A stretch of 64,000 nt of DNA from Massilia phosphatilytica (GCF_002968015.1 NZ_PUIP01000005.1:62001-126000); one strand, 5' to 3'. Counted from the stretch's first letter, positions 43,532 to 52,294 are shown. Notes: generated by a model from the letters alone, not told the origin. Program-made: numbers and translations.

Positions 43532-44701
43532 TCAGTGGGCCAGTTTCGCCATTTCGGCCGCGGCCAGCAGCACCGCGCCCACGCCGAAATGCGCCGTGGA
43601 GTCGCGGTCCACCACCTGGCCGGGGATCGCGCGGTCGCCGATGGGCTGGACGTAGCCGACCTTGCCGTCCGGCTGGATGGCCGTGCGGGTCAGGTAATCC
43701 CAGCCCTTCGCCGCCACCGGCAGGTAGGCGCCGCGGTCCAGCAGACCGTTGTTGATACCCCACAGCATGCCGTAAGTAAAGAACGCGGTGCCGCTCGTTT
43801 CCGGTCCCGGCGCGTGGGCCGGGTCGAGCAGGCTGCGCGTCCAGTAACCCTCCGGCGCCTGGATGCCTTTCAGCGTCTGCGCCATCGCGCGGAAGCGGTC
43901 CTCGAACAGCGGGCGGTACGGATCGTCGCGCGGCAGGTCGGCCAGCACCTTGGCCAGCGCGGCGAACACCCAGCCATCGCCGCGCGCCCAGAAGTCCTTC
44001 TTCCCGTTCACGCTCTGGTGCTGCGGGTAGACGTAGCGCGCGTCGCGGTAATACAAATGCGTCTCGGGGTCGTACATCAGGCTGTTCGCGTACTCGAAAT
44101 ACGCGACCATCCTGTCGAGGTAGCGCCGGTCGCCCGTCAGCTGGTACATCTTCGTCATCACGGGCATGACCATGTACAGGCCGTCCGCCCACCACCAGTA
44201 GTCGACACGGTCCGTGCCGATCTCGTGCCCCATCACCTCGCGCGCGCGGGCGACCCGGCGCGGGTCCTGCGGGCCGAGGCGATACAGGTCGAGATAACTC
44301 TGGAAGCAGACTTGCCAGTCGCCGAACAGCACGTGGTCGTCCGTCTCGCCGTAGGTGAGCTTCCACTCGGCCTTGTTGTCGGACTTGGCGCCCTTCCAGC
44401 CGTTGTACTCGGCCCACCGCTCGGAATACTGCCGGTACGCCTCGTTGCGCGTGACCTCGTAGGCGGCGAGATTCCCCGTGTGGTAGACGGCCACGTTCCA
44501 GAACGACCATTCCGTCGCCGGCGTCGTGCGCTGCCAGTAGCCGTTCACCTTGTCGATGACGGCGAGCGCTTCGGCCCGGGTCGGGACCTGGGTGCGTGCC
44601 TCCTGGGCCGCGACGGCCGCGCGCTGGGCGCTCATGTCCGCGCAGCCGGCCAGCAGGAGCATGCCGCCCGCAAGGATGGCCGCCATCGTTCGCTTCTTCA
44701 T
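43532..44701 (-). CDS. GH105 unsaturated glucuronyl/galacturonyl hydrolase (lipoprotein)
   Basis: A 389-residue GH88/GH105-clan enzyme that hydrates and removes 4,5-unsaturated uronic acids left by polysaccharide lyases. The signal ends in a lipobox, LLLAGC (Cys20), so it is membrane anchored. The (alpha/alpha)6 barrel shows DYWWWADGLYMVMPVM with catalytic-type Asp173, FWARGDGWVFAALAKVL, and GTAFFTYGMLWGINNG. It is 16 bp downstream of the heparinase-like gene in one operon, consistent with a lyase-plus-hydrolase pair. Confidence 0.92.
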   Translation of the reverse strand: MKKRTMAAILAGGMLLLAGCADMSAQRAAVAAQEARTQVPTRAEALAVIDKVNGYWQRTTPATEWSFWNVAVYHTGNLAAYEVTRNEAYRQYSERWAEYNGWKGAKSDNKAEWKLTYGETDDHVLFGDWQVCFQSYLDLYRLGPQDPRRVARAREVMGHEIGTDRVDYWWWADGLYMVMPVMTKMYQLTGDRRYLDRMVAYFEYANSLMYDPETHLYYRDARYVYPQHQSVNGKKDFWARGDGWVFAALAKVLADLPRDDPYRPLFEDRFRAMAQTLKGIQAPEGYWTRSLLDPAHAPGPETSGTAFFTYGMLWGINNGLLDRGAYLPVAAKGWDYLTRTAIQPDGKVGYVQPIGDRAIPGQVVDRDSTAHFGVGAVLLAAAEMAKLAH

Positions 44702-44717
44702 GTGATTCCTTCAGGTT

Positions 44718-46718
44718 TCATGGCGCTATCGCCACGTTCAAGTCACCGGCGCCGAGCGGCTGCGCGCTTGCCAGCCGGATGCGGTACAGCGCCTCGCCCC
44801 ATTCATGTTTCAGGCCCGCGTCTTCCAGCGGCAGCCGTTCCACGTCCGCCTGCAGCGCGCGCGCGTCGTACTTCAGGTGCACCGTCCGTCCGCCGGCCAC
44901 GGGCAGCGCGACGACACCTGCCTGCGCCGTATCGGGCTTGCGCGGGGTGACGAAGACGAGCGTGACAGGCGCGGGACGGGACAGCGCGAACGTCTCGCGC
45001 AGGTTCACCGTGCCGGCATCCCGGTCGAGCGCGATGCGCCGTTCCCACGCCTTGATGCCCGCCTCGGGCCCGTACGCGGTGGCCAGGTCCATCGTCATCC
45101 CGGTCACGCCCGGACCATCGTCGGCGCGCACCCGGCTCGCCCGGTCGCGCGCATCCCGGCCCCGTTGCATCCGGCCGCCCACGAGCGGCAGGTTGTGCCA
45201 GCCCGACTGCATGGTCCAGATGGTGTACCGGTCCTTGCTGAACGTCCTGGCCGTATAGGCTTCGACGCCGGGATCCACGAACACGGGCAGCCCGTCATGG
45301 AACACGATGAAGCTGCCGGAATCGTGGTGGCCGTGGCTGCGCGCGTTCGACGCCGCCTGCACGGCGAGGAAGAAGCCTTGCGCCGAGCCGCCCTGCGCCC
45401 GCGCCGTCAGCAGGCCGAGCGCGGGATACCAGGCGGCGCGCTGCAGTGCGTCGCGGCCCGGCGTCGCCCGCATGCGCGCGACCTCCAGCACGTCGGCCAC
45501 GTCGCGCGCAAGCCGGCCCTGGTCGGACAACACGATGCCGTGCGCGGGCGCACGAAACGCACCGAACGCCGCCAGGTCGGCATCGCCCGTGGCGCGGCCG
45601 AAGCGGTGCAGCAGCGGCGGCGAGTGATGCACCCTCGCGTGCGCGTCGCCATAGTTCACGTACCAGTCGCCCGCCACGTGCACGTCGAGCACGTAATGGC
45701 CCATGCGGCGCACGAACGGGTCCACCGTGAGGCGAACGGCACCGCCGGTCGCCGCATCCAGCGCCATCAGGCTGTCGAGGTAGGGGCCGGCGGACAGCGT
45801 CCAGTAGCCCGGCCCTTCCTCGCATGCGCCGTCGTCCGAATAATCTTCCAGGAAGCCGTCCAGGCAGCGGCAGATCTTGAGCGTGGCCGCGATGCGGCGC
45901 GCCGGATCCGGTTCCAGCAACAGGTTCGCTTCCAGCCAGCTCGACGCAATCCACGACGTCCAGTTGTTCAGCGGTTCCTTCTTGTCCTTCAGGCCCATCC
46001 ACTTGAAGTCGTCGCGGGTGAAACCGGGATCGAGGATGCGCCGCTTCACCTCCGCCGCGATGCGCGCCGGGAGCAGCGGCGACACCGTGCGCAGCTGCTC
46101 GCCCACGAGTTCGTGGACATACGCCAGCGTGACGCCCGTCTCCGCCGCGAACAGGTCGATCACGGGTTCGGCGGCATCGGGCAGGCCGACGCCGCGTTTC
46201 TGCATGCCGCTGTGCGCCGGCAGGCCCCAGAAGGTCTCCTCGCACACGTGCCAGACGCCGTCCGCGATCGCATGCAGGTAGCGTCCCTGCCCCTGCACGC
46301 ATTCGGCCAGCACGAGGCCCGCGAGCCGGCTGCGGCGTTCGAAATAACGCTGTTCGTAATGGGTGCGGTTGCCGTTTTCGGCGAACTCCAGGAACAGGCT
46401 CGCCGGCAGCTGCGGCCATTCGGTGCCCAGCCAGGCGTCGGCACGGGCGACGAGGCTCGCCGCCACGTCGGCCGGCACCTGCGCCCAGGCGGCACGGTCG
46501 CCCGCCCGGGGATAGGGATGCCAGGCCCCGGGCTGCACCAGGTGCCGCTCGAGCAGGGCCGCGTCGACGACGGTCCGCAGGTAGCGCTTCGGCACGCGCG
46601 GCGCCACCTGCGCCGCGCCATCCTGCTCCCCCGCCGGCCCTGCCGCCGCGCGCACGCCGGGCGTGCCCAGCAGCGCCAGCGTACCCAGCCCGCGAGTCAG
46701 GGCAGTCCTTCGGTTCAT
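44718..46718 (-). CDS. Heparinase II/III-like polysaccharide lyase
   Basis: A 666-residue exported protein (leader MNRRTALTRGLGTLALLG, cleavage near residue 25). The N-terminal two thirds form an alpha/alpha toroid (NWTSWIASSWLEANLLL; DGACEEGPGYWTLSAGPYLD) and the C-terminus a heparinase II/III-type beta-sandwich (SHGHHDSGSFIVFHDGLPVF; DPGVEAYTARTF). Candidate catalytic residues are in GPGYW and the HGHHD cluster. The exact PL family cannot be assigned by eye. With GH105 immediately downstream, it likely cuts a uronic-acid-containing glycan. Two LacI-type operators precede it. Confidence 0.85.
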   Translation of the reverse strand: MNRRTALTRGLGTLALLGTPGVRAAAGPAGEQDGAAQVAPRVPKRYLRTVVDAALLERHLVQPGAWHPYPRAGDRAAWAQVPADVAASLVARADAWLGTEWPQLPASLFLEFAENGNRTHYEQRYFERRSRLAGLVLAECVQGQGRYLHAIADGVWHVCEETFWGLPAHSGMQKRGVGLPDAAEPVIDLFAAETGVTLAYVHELVGEQLRTVSPLLPARIAAEVKRRILDPGFTRDDFKWMGLKDKKEPLNNWTSWIASSWLEANLLLEPDPARRIAATLKICRCLDGFLEDYSDDGACEEGPGYWTLSAGPYLDSLMALDAATGGAVRLTVDPFVRRMGHYVLDVHVAGDWYVNYGDAHARVHHSPPLLHRFGRATGDADLAAFGAFRAPAHGIVLSDQGRLARDVADVLEVARMRATPGRDALQRAAWYPALGLLTARAQGGSAQGFFLAVQAASNARSHGHHDSGSFIVFHDGLPVFVDPGVEAYTARTFSKDRYTIWTMQSGWHNLPLVGGRMQRGRDARDRASRVRADDGPGVTGMTMDLATAYGPEAGIKAWERRIALDRDAGTVNLRETFALSRPAPVTLVFVTPRKPDTAQAGVVALPVAGGRTVHLKYDARALQADVERLPLEDAGLKHEWGEALYRIRLASAQPLGAGDLNVAIAP

Positions 46719-46736
46719 GTCGTCTCCTTGATGAGT

Positions 46737-46752
46737 GAGACAACGTTACCAC
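46737..46752. promoter_or_regulatory. LacI-type operator close to the heparinase-like gene
   Basis: GAGACAAC-GTTACCAC, right half identical to the other operators, 19 bp upstream of the start codon, a position suited to repression. Confidence 0.6.
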
Positions 46753-46816
46753 TCAGGTTCGCAAAAGACAATAGGCTTTCGCTCAACTGCGTGGTCGATT
46801 CAGGGTAGAGACCGGG

Positions 46817-46832
46817 ATGGTAACGATGCCAC
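46817..46832. promoter_or_regulatory. Distal LacI-type operator of the heparinase-like gene
   Basis: ATGGTAAC-GATGCCAC, both halves close to GTGGTAAC. Together with the site at 46737 (80 bp between centres) it could support looping. Confidence 0.55.
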
Positions 46833-46840
46833 AGGAGGCG

Positions 46841-47857
46841 TCACGTCTTCCTTACAGACCCCGTGGAATCGCGGATGACGAGGCGGGCCGGCAGTTCGAT
46901 GCGGAAGCCCTCGGACCGGCCGCTGCGGATCGCGCCGACCAGTTCCGCCATCGCGCGGGCCGCGATCTCGTTCAGGGGCTGGCGCACGGTCGTCAGCTTG
47001 GGGAAAACGACGGCCGCGCGGATCACGTCGTCGAAGCCGACGACGGACACATCGTCCGGCACCTTCAGGCCGGCGTCGGAGATCGCGTCCATCGCGCCGA
47101 ACGCCATCGCGTCGTTGGCGGCGAAGATCGCCGTGGGCGGTTGCGGCAGTTTAAGCAGCGCCTGCGTCTCCGCGAAACCGCTGGCGTCGTTGAAATCGCC
47201 CTGGCGCATGTAGGCCGGCTCGATCGCGATGCCGGCCCCGCGCAGCGCATCCTCGTAGCCGCGCTGGCGCTCCTCGCTCTGCCCCGTGAACGACGTGCCG
47301 GCGATGAACGCGATGCGGCGGTGGCCGAGGCCGAGCAGATGGTCGACGGCGCTCTTCGCCGCGAGCCGGTTGGAGCCGAGGACGACGGGCAGGTCGATCG
47401 GGCGCGCCGCGAAGCTCACCAGCACGCACGGGGCGTGCGCGCGTTCCAGCTTGTCCAGCAAGCCGTCGTTCGCGTCCGGCAGGAGCAGCAGCAAGCCGTC
47501 GCACAGCTTGCGCAGCATCTCCGCCGTGCCGGCGCGCCGCGCATCGTCGAAGTGGTCGGCGTTGAAGACGATGAGGTCGAAGCCGAGCCGGCGCGCTTCG
47601 TCGTTGAGGGCGCTGAGCAGCTCGTGCATCACGAGCGAGCGGAAGCCGTTGACGAAGACGCCGACCAGGCCCGAGTTCCCGCCCCGCATCTTCTGCGCGA
47701 TCATGTCCGGCGTATAGTCCAGCTTAGCGGCCGCGGCGAGCACGCGTTCCCGCGTCTCCTTCGCCACCCGCCCCACGCCGCGCAGCGCGCGCGACGCCGT
47801 GATCAGCGATACACCCGCCTCCTCGGCCACTTCCGTCAACGTACTTGTCTTCTGCAT
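46841..47857 (-). CDS. LacI-family transcriptional regulator 2
   Basis: A 338-residue LacI/GalR repressor: HTH TLTEVAEEAGVSLITASRAL, hinge region TPDMIAQKMRGGNSGLVGVF, sensor domain with LGHRRIAFIAGTS, PPTAIFAANDAMAFGAMDAI and VSVVGFDDVIR. The recognition-helix segment (LITASRA) closely matches PITASRA of regulator 1 at 40829, so the two probably recognise similar operators. It lies upstream of, and in the same orientation as, the heparinase-GH105 operon. A CACGTTACC half-site about 40 bp before its start (47897-47906) hints at autoregulation. Confidence 0.93.
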   Translation of the reverse strand: MQKTSTLTEVAEEAGVSLITASRALRGVGRVAKETRERVLAAAAKLDYTPDMIAQKMRGGNSGLVGVFVNGFRSLVMHELLSALNDEARRLGFDLIVFNADHFDDARRAGTAEMLRKLCDGLLLLLPDANDGLLDKLERAHAPCVLVSFAARPIDLPVVLGSNRLAAKSAVDHLLGLGHRRIAFIAGTSFTGQSEERQRGYEDALRGAGIAIEPAYMRQGDFNDASGFAETQALLKLPQPPTAIFAANDAMAFGAMDAISDAGLKVPDDVSVVGFDDVIRAAVVFPKLTTVRQPLNEIAARAMAELVGAIRSGRSEGFRIELPARLVIRDSTGSVRKT

Positions 47858-47944
47858 TCCGATCCCATTTTCCGCGCCGCGAAGGTCGCATGCCTTCCAC
47901 GTTACCTAAATCGTTCTGAATAGGCAAGGCGGCGCCGGCGGCTC

Positions 47945-48961
47945 TCAGAACCTGTGGCGGATTCCGGCCGCATAGGTCCGGGCCCGGTTGGCACCGGCGA
48001 GGCGGTCGGTCTGCACCACCGCGTACAGGTCGGTGCGGCGCGACAGCAGGTAATCATAGCCCGCGGCACCCGTGTCGCGCCTGCCGTCGGGCGCGCCGGG
48101 CGAGCGCGTGTCCGTGCGCGCCCACGAGGCCAGGATGGCACCGCGGCCGGCGGGCAGCGCCACGCCCGCCTGCCAGGTCTTCGCCACCAGGTCGGGCGCG
48201 CTGCCGTTGGCCTTGTCCCACGACGCGTACAGCTTCACGCCGCCCAGGTCGTAGCTGCCGCCCGCGAACACCGTCTTCTGCTCCGACCGCCCGATCTCCG
48301 CAAGGCCGGGACCCACGCGCACGCGCTGCACGCTGACGGTGGCCGCGACGGGACCCACGCCGTACGCCAGCGTGGCATTCAGGTTGTTGGTCGACGTGCC
48401 GGCGCGGGTTTCGCCGAGGCCGGCCATGACGGTCGCCTTCATGCCTCCCACCGAGGGCGTCGTATAGGCCACGACGTTGTCCCAGCTGGTGTCGCCCGCC
48501 ACGGCCCGGCCCATCGGCACGGACCAGATCTGGGCCAGCAGCGGTGCCAGGCGGATCGAACCCCCGAACGGATTCGCCTGCGCCGTCGCGACGAACAACG
48601 GGTTCAGGATGCGCCCGACCCGGATCTCCCCCGCCGCGCCCTGCAGGCCGACGAACGCGTACCGGGAAAACATCGCGTCGGTGGGCGTGCGCGCGGCCGC
48701 GCCCGTGTCCACCTGCAAATAGCCTTCGATGGCGAAGATCGCCTTCGCGCCACCCAGGTCTTCGCTGCCGCCCACGCCCCAGAACGATGTCTGCATGCCA
48801 CCGTTGCCGACCATCGTGGAAGCCGGCCCGCCGGCGCTCGTCTCCGATCGTCCGGCCCACACATCGAGTACGCCATACACCTGCACCGACGACTGCGCGC
48901 ATGCGCTCCGCGCGAGAACGAGCGCCGCAGCCAGAACCGTCATCCTGCCAATCCGTTTCAT
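47945..48961 (-). CDS. Burkholderiales-type trimeric porin
   Basis: A 338-residue outer-membrane porin of the beta-proteobacterial Porin_4 (OmpC-like) family. Signal peptide about 1-22 (ARSACA-QSS), mature start SSVQVYGVLDVWAG, internal WGVGGSEDLGGAKAIFAIEGY, and a C-terminal strand ending TYAAGIRHRF with terminal Phe. The ATG has an AGGAG site. A TetR-type palindrome at 48993-49006 lies 32 bp upstream, linking it to the catabolic island as its outer-membrane entry route. Confidence 0.94.
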   Translation of the reverse strand: MKRIGRMTVLAAALVLARSACAQSSVQVYGVLDVWAGRSETSAGGPASTMVGNGGMQTSFWGVGGSEDLGGAKAIFAIEGYLQVDTGAAARTPTDAMFSRYAFVGLQGAAGEIRVGRILNPLFVATAQANPFGGSIRLAPLLAQIWSVPMGRAVAGDTSWDNVVAYTTPSVGGMKATVMAGLGETRAGTSTNNLNATLAYGVGPVAATVSVQRVRVGPGLAEIGRSEQKTVFAGGSYDLGGVKLYASWDKANGSAPDLVAKTWQAGVALPAGRGAILASWARTDTRSPGAPDGRRDTGAAGYDYLLSRRTDLYAVVQTDRLAGANRARTYAAGIRHRF

Positions 48962-48992
48962 ACCGTCTCCTTGTCATTGATCTGTATTTAGA

Positions 48993-49006
48993 TTATCGTT
49001 CGATCA
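48993..49006. promoter_or_regulatory. TetR-type palindrome upstream of the porin gene
   Basis: TTATC-GTTC-GATCA followed by CTTAG, the best representative of the island's 5-4-5 operator pattern. Confidence 0.65.
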
Positions 49007-49102
49007 CTTAGTTTTGTATACGTGCGGCGCCAAGGATTTGCAAAACGGCCGATTTTGTTGCAGGCATGCGAAACAAAGTGCAAACAAGCGGATCATATTT
49101 GG

Positions 49103-49116
49103 TGATCGATCTATTA
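49103..49116. promoter_or_regulatory. TetR-type palindrome upstream of the amidohydrolase gene
   Basis: TGATC-GATC-TATTA, a weaker match to the same pattern, 16 bp upstream of the amidohydrolase start. Confidence 0.5.
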
Positions 49117-49131
49117 CTAAAGGAGACGACA

Positions 49132-50223
49132 ATGACGAACAGAAGACAGTTCCTTGGACAGGGTGCCGGCGCGATCGGCGGCATCCTCCTCACCGGCTGC
49201 GGCGTGCTGGGCGCGGCGCGCGCTGCCGTGGCGCCCGCGCAGCGCGCACCCGCACGCGCACCGGGCGCGCCCCGGACGATCGACGTGCACGCGCACTGCG
49301 TGATCCCGGCGGCACTGGCGCTGATGGGCATGGACGTGTATGCGCTGTACCCGCAGACCATGAAGGGCGGCCGCGAATGCGTGCTCGTGATCGACGAACG
49401 GGTCGCGGCGATGGATGCGCAGGGCGTCGACATGGAGGTGCTGAGCATCAACCCGTTCTGGTACACCCAGGACCGGAACACGTCCGCGCGGATCGTCCGC
49501 CTGCAGAACGAAAAACTGGCGGAACTGTGCGCGGCCCGGCCCGACCGCTTCGCCGCGTTCGCGTCGCTGTCGCTCCAGCATCCCGACCTCGCCGTGCGCG
49601 AGCTCGAGCACGCCGTACGCACGCTCGGACTGCGCGGGGCGGCGATCGGCGGCAGCGTGGCCGGCACCGACTTCGCCGATCCGCGCTTCCACCCCGTGTG
49701 GGCGAACGCGGAAGAACTGGGTGCCACCCTCTTTGTCCACCCGACGGGCGTGCCGGAACTGGCGCAGCGCTTCAAGGGCAACGGCTGGATGGCGAACGTG
49801 GTCGGCTATCCGCTGGAGACGACGATCGCCCTGCAGCACTTGATCTTCGAAGGCGTGCTGGACAAGTTTCCCGCCCTGAAGATCTGCGCCGCGCATGGCG
49901 GCGGCTACCTCGCCGCCTCGGCCGCGCGCATGGACCACGGGTGCTTCGTCAATCCCGGCGCGTGCGCGCACGGCCCGGCGCTGAAGAAGCGGCCGGGCGA
50001 GTATGTGAACCAGTTGTTCTTCGACAGCCTCGTGTTCACGCCGGAAGCGCTGGGCAATCTCGTGCGCCAGGTCGGCACGTCGCAGGTCGTGCTGGGATCC
50101 GATCATCCGTTCCCGTGGTCGGACAAGCCCGTCGACCATGTGCTGGCCACGCCCGGGCTGACGGACGCCGACAAGGCCGCGATCCTGGGCGGTAACGCGC
50201 GCCGCCTGCTCGGACTGGCGTAG
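49132..50223 (+). CDS. Exported metal-dependent amidohydrolase/decarboxylase (ACMSD-like)
   Basis: A 363-residue member of the amidohydrolase-2 superfamily, which includes aminocarboxymuconate-semialdehyde decarboxylase and related C-C or C-N cleaving enzymes. Metal ligands: DVHAH (51-55), His in LFVHPTG, His in CAAHGGGY, Asp in VLGSDHPF. The ATG at 49132 has an AGGAG site and gives an unusual N-terminus, NRRQFLGQ (twin-arginine) plus lipobox LLTGC (Cys23). Most relatives are cytoplasmic, so export and lipid anchoring are notable. It diverges from the porin within the TetR-type island. Confidence 0.88.
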   Translation: MTNRRQFLGQGAGAIGGILLTGCGVLGAARAAVAPAQRAPARAPGAPRTIDVHAHCVIPAALALMGMDVYALYPQTMKGGRECVLVIDERVAAMDAQGVDMEVLSINPFWYTQDRNTSARIVRLQNEKLAELCAARPDRFAAFASLSLQHPDLAVRELEHAVRTLGLRGAAIGGSVAGTDFADPRFHPVWANAEELGATLFVHPTGVPELAQRFKGNGWMANVVGYPLETTIALQHLIFEGVLDKFPALKICAAHGGGYLAASAARMDHGCFVNPGACAHGPALKKRPGEYVNQLFFDSLVFTPEALGNLVRQVGTSQVVLGSDHPFPWSDKPVDHVLATPGLTDADKAAILGGNARRLLGLA

Positions 50224-50245
50224 CGGCCCGGCGCCCCGGCGCAAT

Positions 50246-50265
50246 GCGCGGGCACCCGCCCGCGC
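50246..50265. terminator. Hairpin between converging amidohydrolase and tetR genes
   Basis: GCGCGGGC, ACCC loop, GCCCGCGC: perfect 8-bp stem in the 54-bp gap, without a U-tract. Confidence 0.5.
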
Positions 50266-50277
50266 CTGCCGGCCGGC

Positions 50278-50970
50278 TTACGCCTTGCGGATGCGTTTCA
50301 GCACGGCCGGCGCGCTGTCGAGGAACGCGTGGACATGCTGGTCGATCAGGCGGTCGAGGTCCTTCGGCACCTGCAGCCCGTAGACCCACTTGCGCACGCC
50401 GACGTAGAAGATCGCCGCATGCAGGCCCCAGATGAATTCGATCTCATCCTCGTACTGCTGCGGCGTCGGGTCGGCAATCTTGAATTGGCGGCGCAGCTCG
50501 GCCAGGATCACGTCGAAGATCCGTTCGCGCAGCCGTGCCAGGTAGCGGTTGTTGATGCCTTCGCGCGTGAGGCCGGCGAAGATGAAGATGCGGATCCAGT
50601 CGCTCTTCAGGATCACGCGGCCGTACTGCTGGTAGAACTCCAGCAGGCGGTCCGCCAGCGGCCGCGAACGGTCCTTGAGGATGTCTTCCCAGTCCGGGTT
50701 CCAGCGCGACAGGTACACCTCGTGGAAGACCCGGTCGGCCAGCGCTTCCTTGTTCGGAAAGTAGCGGTACAGCAGCGGTTGCGACACGCCGATTTCCTTC
50801 GCCAGGTCGCGCGTGCTGGCGCCGAAGCCGTGCGTGGCGAAGTACTTGATGGCCTTCTGGACGATCAACTCCTCGCGGTCCTCGCGCGCAAGGCGGCGCG
50901 TGCCCTCCGGGGGCGCCGGCACGTCGTCCGCCTTTTTCGCACGCGTCTTCTTCTCGATCATCGAACTCAT
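50278..50970 (-). CDS. TetR-family regulator
   Basis: A 230-residue TetR-type repressor. N-terminal HTH about residues 30-75 (IVQKAIKYFATHGFGASTRD; GVSQPLLYRYFPNKEALADR), then a helical ligand and dimer domain (WIRIFIFAGLTREGIN). The basic leader MSSMIEKKTRAKKADD is longer than usual; the ATG at 50961 is an alternative. The palindrome at 51010-51023 is 40 bp upstream, consistent with autoregulation. Its likely regulon is the porin, amidohydrolase, monooxygenase-VOC, ABC importer, MFS and old yellow enzyme genes. Confidence 0.93.
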   Translation of the reverse strand: MSSMIEKKTRAKKADDVPAPPEGTRRLAREDREELIVQKAIKYFATHGFGASTRDLAKEIGVSQPLLYRYFPNKEALADRVFHEVYLSRWNPDWEDILKDRSRPLADRLLEFYQQYGRVILKSDWIRIFIFAGLTREGINNRYLARLRERIFDVILAELRRQFKIADPTPQQYEDEIEFIWGLHAAIFYVGVRKWVYGLQVPKDLDRLIDQHVHAFLDSAPAVLKRIRKA

Positions 50971-51009
50971 ACAGGCCCTTTTCGGTGTGCGTCGAGTATA
51001 CGGGCTCGA

Positions 51010-51023
51010 TTATCGTTTGACAA
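51010..51023. promoter_or_regulatory. TetR-type palindrome upstream of tetR
   Basis: TTATC-GTTT-GACAA followed by CTTAG; it ends just before the stop codon of the upstream monooxygenase gene. Confidence 0.6.
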
Positions 51024-51024
51024 C

Positions 51025-52257
51025 TTAGCCCGCGCCGGCGTGCACGCCGGCCTCGTCGAAACGGGGCGGCACCGCCGTCTCGCGCATGACGGCGTCGGGC
51101 GTGCGGTACAGCTCCGCCATCCGCATCTCGTGCTCGGTAGCCAGCTGCGCCTGCATGTAGGCACCGAGATGGCGCGCATGGGCGACAATGCGCGTGCCGT
51201 ACGCGACGCGCTCGCGCGAATACGCTTCCAGCGCGGGCCCGACGGGCAACCGGTCCAGCCAGCCGGCGAGCACCTGCGCATCGCCCGCCGCCTTGGTCAC
51301 GCCCATGCCGCAATGGGGCCGCGCGACGAACGCGGCGTCGCCGAGCAGCGCCACGCGTCCGAACGCGAGCCGCGGCGATTCCAGATCGTAGATCGGCTGG
51401 AAGAACGGCTGGGCGGTGCGGGCGACGACTTCGGCGAACTGCGGCGCCAGCGACCGCCCGGCAATGTCGCGTATCTCGCGCAGGACCGCATCCGCAATCA
51501 GCGGCGGCGGAATCCCCTTCTCGTACACGCGGCCCGCATTGTCCGTCGACAGGCGCAGTACTTCGGCCTCGTCGGCCGGGCGGTACCACACGAAGTTGTA
51601 ACGCCGCCGCCCCGGCTCCATGGCGTTGCCCGCGCCGGCGACGGGATAACCCAGCATCTGTTCGCGCGGCGGCAGGCAGAACCCGAAATGGCCGAACAGG
51701 CGCGCATGCGTGTCGGCGCTGAGGGCGCTCTCGTCGACCAGGCCGCGCCATGCGACGTAGCCGGCGTACCTGGGCTGGACCTCCGGCGCCAGCAGCTGGC
51801 GCACGGAAGAGCGGATGCCATCGGCCGCGATCAGCAGGTCGGCCGTCGCACAGGTCCCGTCGGCGAAACCGGCCGTCACGCCATGCCCGTCCTGCGCGAG
51901 GCTGACCAGGTGCCGGCCGCTGTGGTAGCACGCGTCCGGCAGGGCCGCGCGCAGCAGCGCATACAACCGGCCCCACGCCGTCAGGATCTGCGGATGCGCG
52001 TGCTCGCCGACGACGCTGCCGTCGCGTCCCAGCGTCAGGCGCGACGCGACCTCGACGCCGATGGCGGCGTCGTCGATGCCGAGCCCCGCGAGGATGTCGA
52101 ACAGTTCCGGATGCGTGACGACGCCGGCGCCGCGCTCCGCCAGCTCCTCGCTCACCCGTTCATACACATTTACGCCCCAGCCCGCGCGCAGCAAGAGGTT
52201 GGCTGCGAACAGGCCGCCCAGCGAGCCGCCGATGATGGCCACACGTCCCTTTGTCAT
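51025..52257 (-). CDS. FAD-dependent aromatic/heterocyclic monooxygenase 1
   Basis: A 410-residue class A flavoprotein hydroxylase. FAD motif VAIIGGSLGGLFAANLL (6-22), LLIAADGIRSSVRQLL, and the second FAD motif RVALLGDAAFVARPHCGMGV. The overall pattern resembles 2,6-dihydroxypyridine 3-hydroxylase-like proteins rather than UbiH. It would hydroxylate an activated ring using NAD(P)H and O2. It is co-directional with the VOC gene 37 bp upstream and the tetR gene downstream. A paralogue lies at 61388-62560. The substrate is unknown. Confidence 0.88.
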   Translation of the reverse strand: MTKGRVAIIGGSLGGLFAANLLLRAGWGVNVYERVSEELAERGAGVVTHPELFDILAGLGIDDAAIGVEVASRLTLGRDGSVVGEHAHPQILTAWGRLYALLRAALPDACYHSGRHLVSLAQDGHGVTAGFADGTCATADLLIAADGIRSSVRQLLAPEVQPRYAGYVAWRGLVDESALSADTHARLFGHFGFCLPPREQMLGYPVAGAGNAMEPGRRRYNFVWYRPADEAEVLRLSTDNAGRVYEKGIPPPLIADAVLREIRDIAGRSLAPQFAEVVARTAQPFFQPIYDLESPRLAFGRVALLGDAAFVARPHCGMGVTKAAGDAQVLAGWLDRLPVGPALEAYSRERVAYGTRIVAHARHLGAYMQAQLATEHEMRMAELYRTPDAVMRETAVPPRFDEAGVHAGAG

Positions 52258-52294
52258 GATGATCTCCTTTGTCGTTGTATCGGATGGACGGGGC

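Noticed and set aside
33917..46776. A recurring TAAAGACAAT-like element near 33918, 40609, 40706 and 46765 as a further operator
   Set aside because: Orientation and distance relative to genes are inconsistent and the match is short; apart from the two copies near receptor promoters it may be chance.
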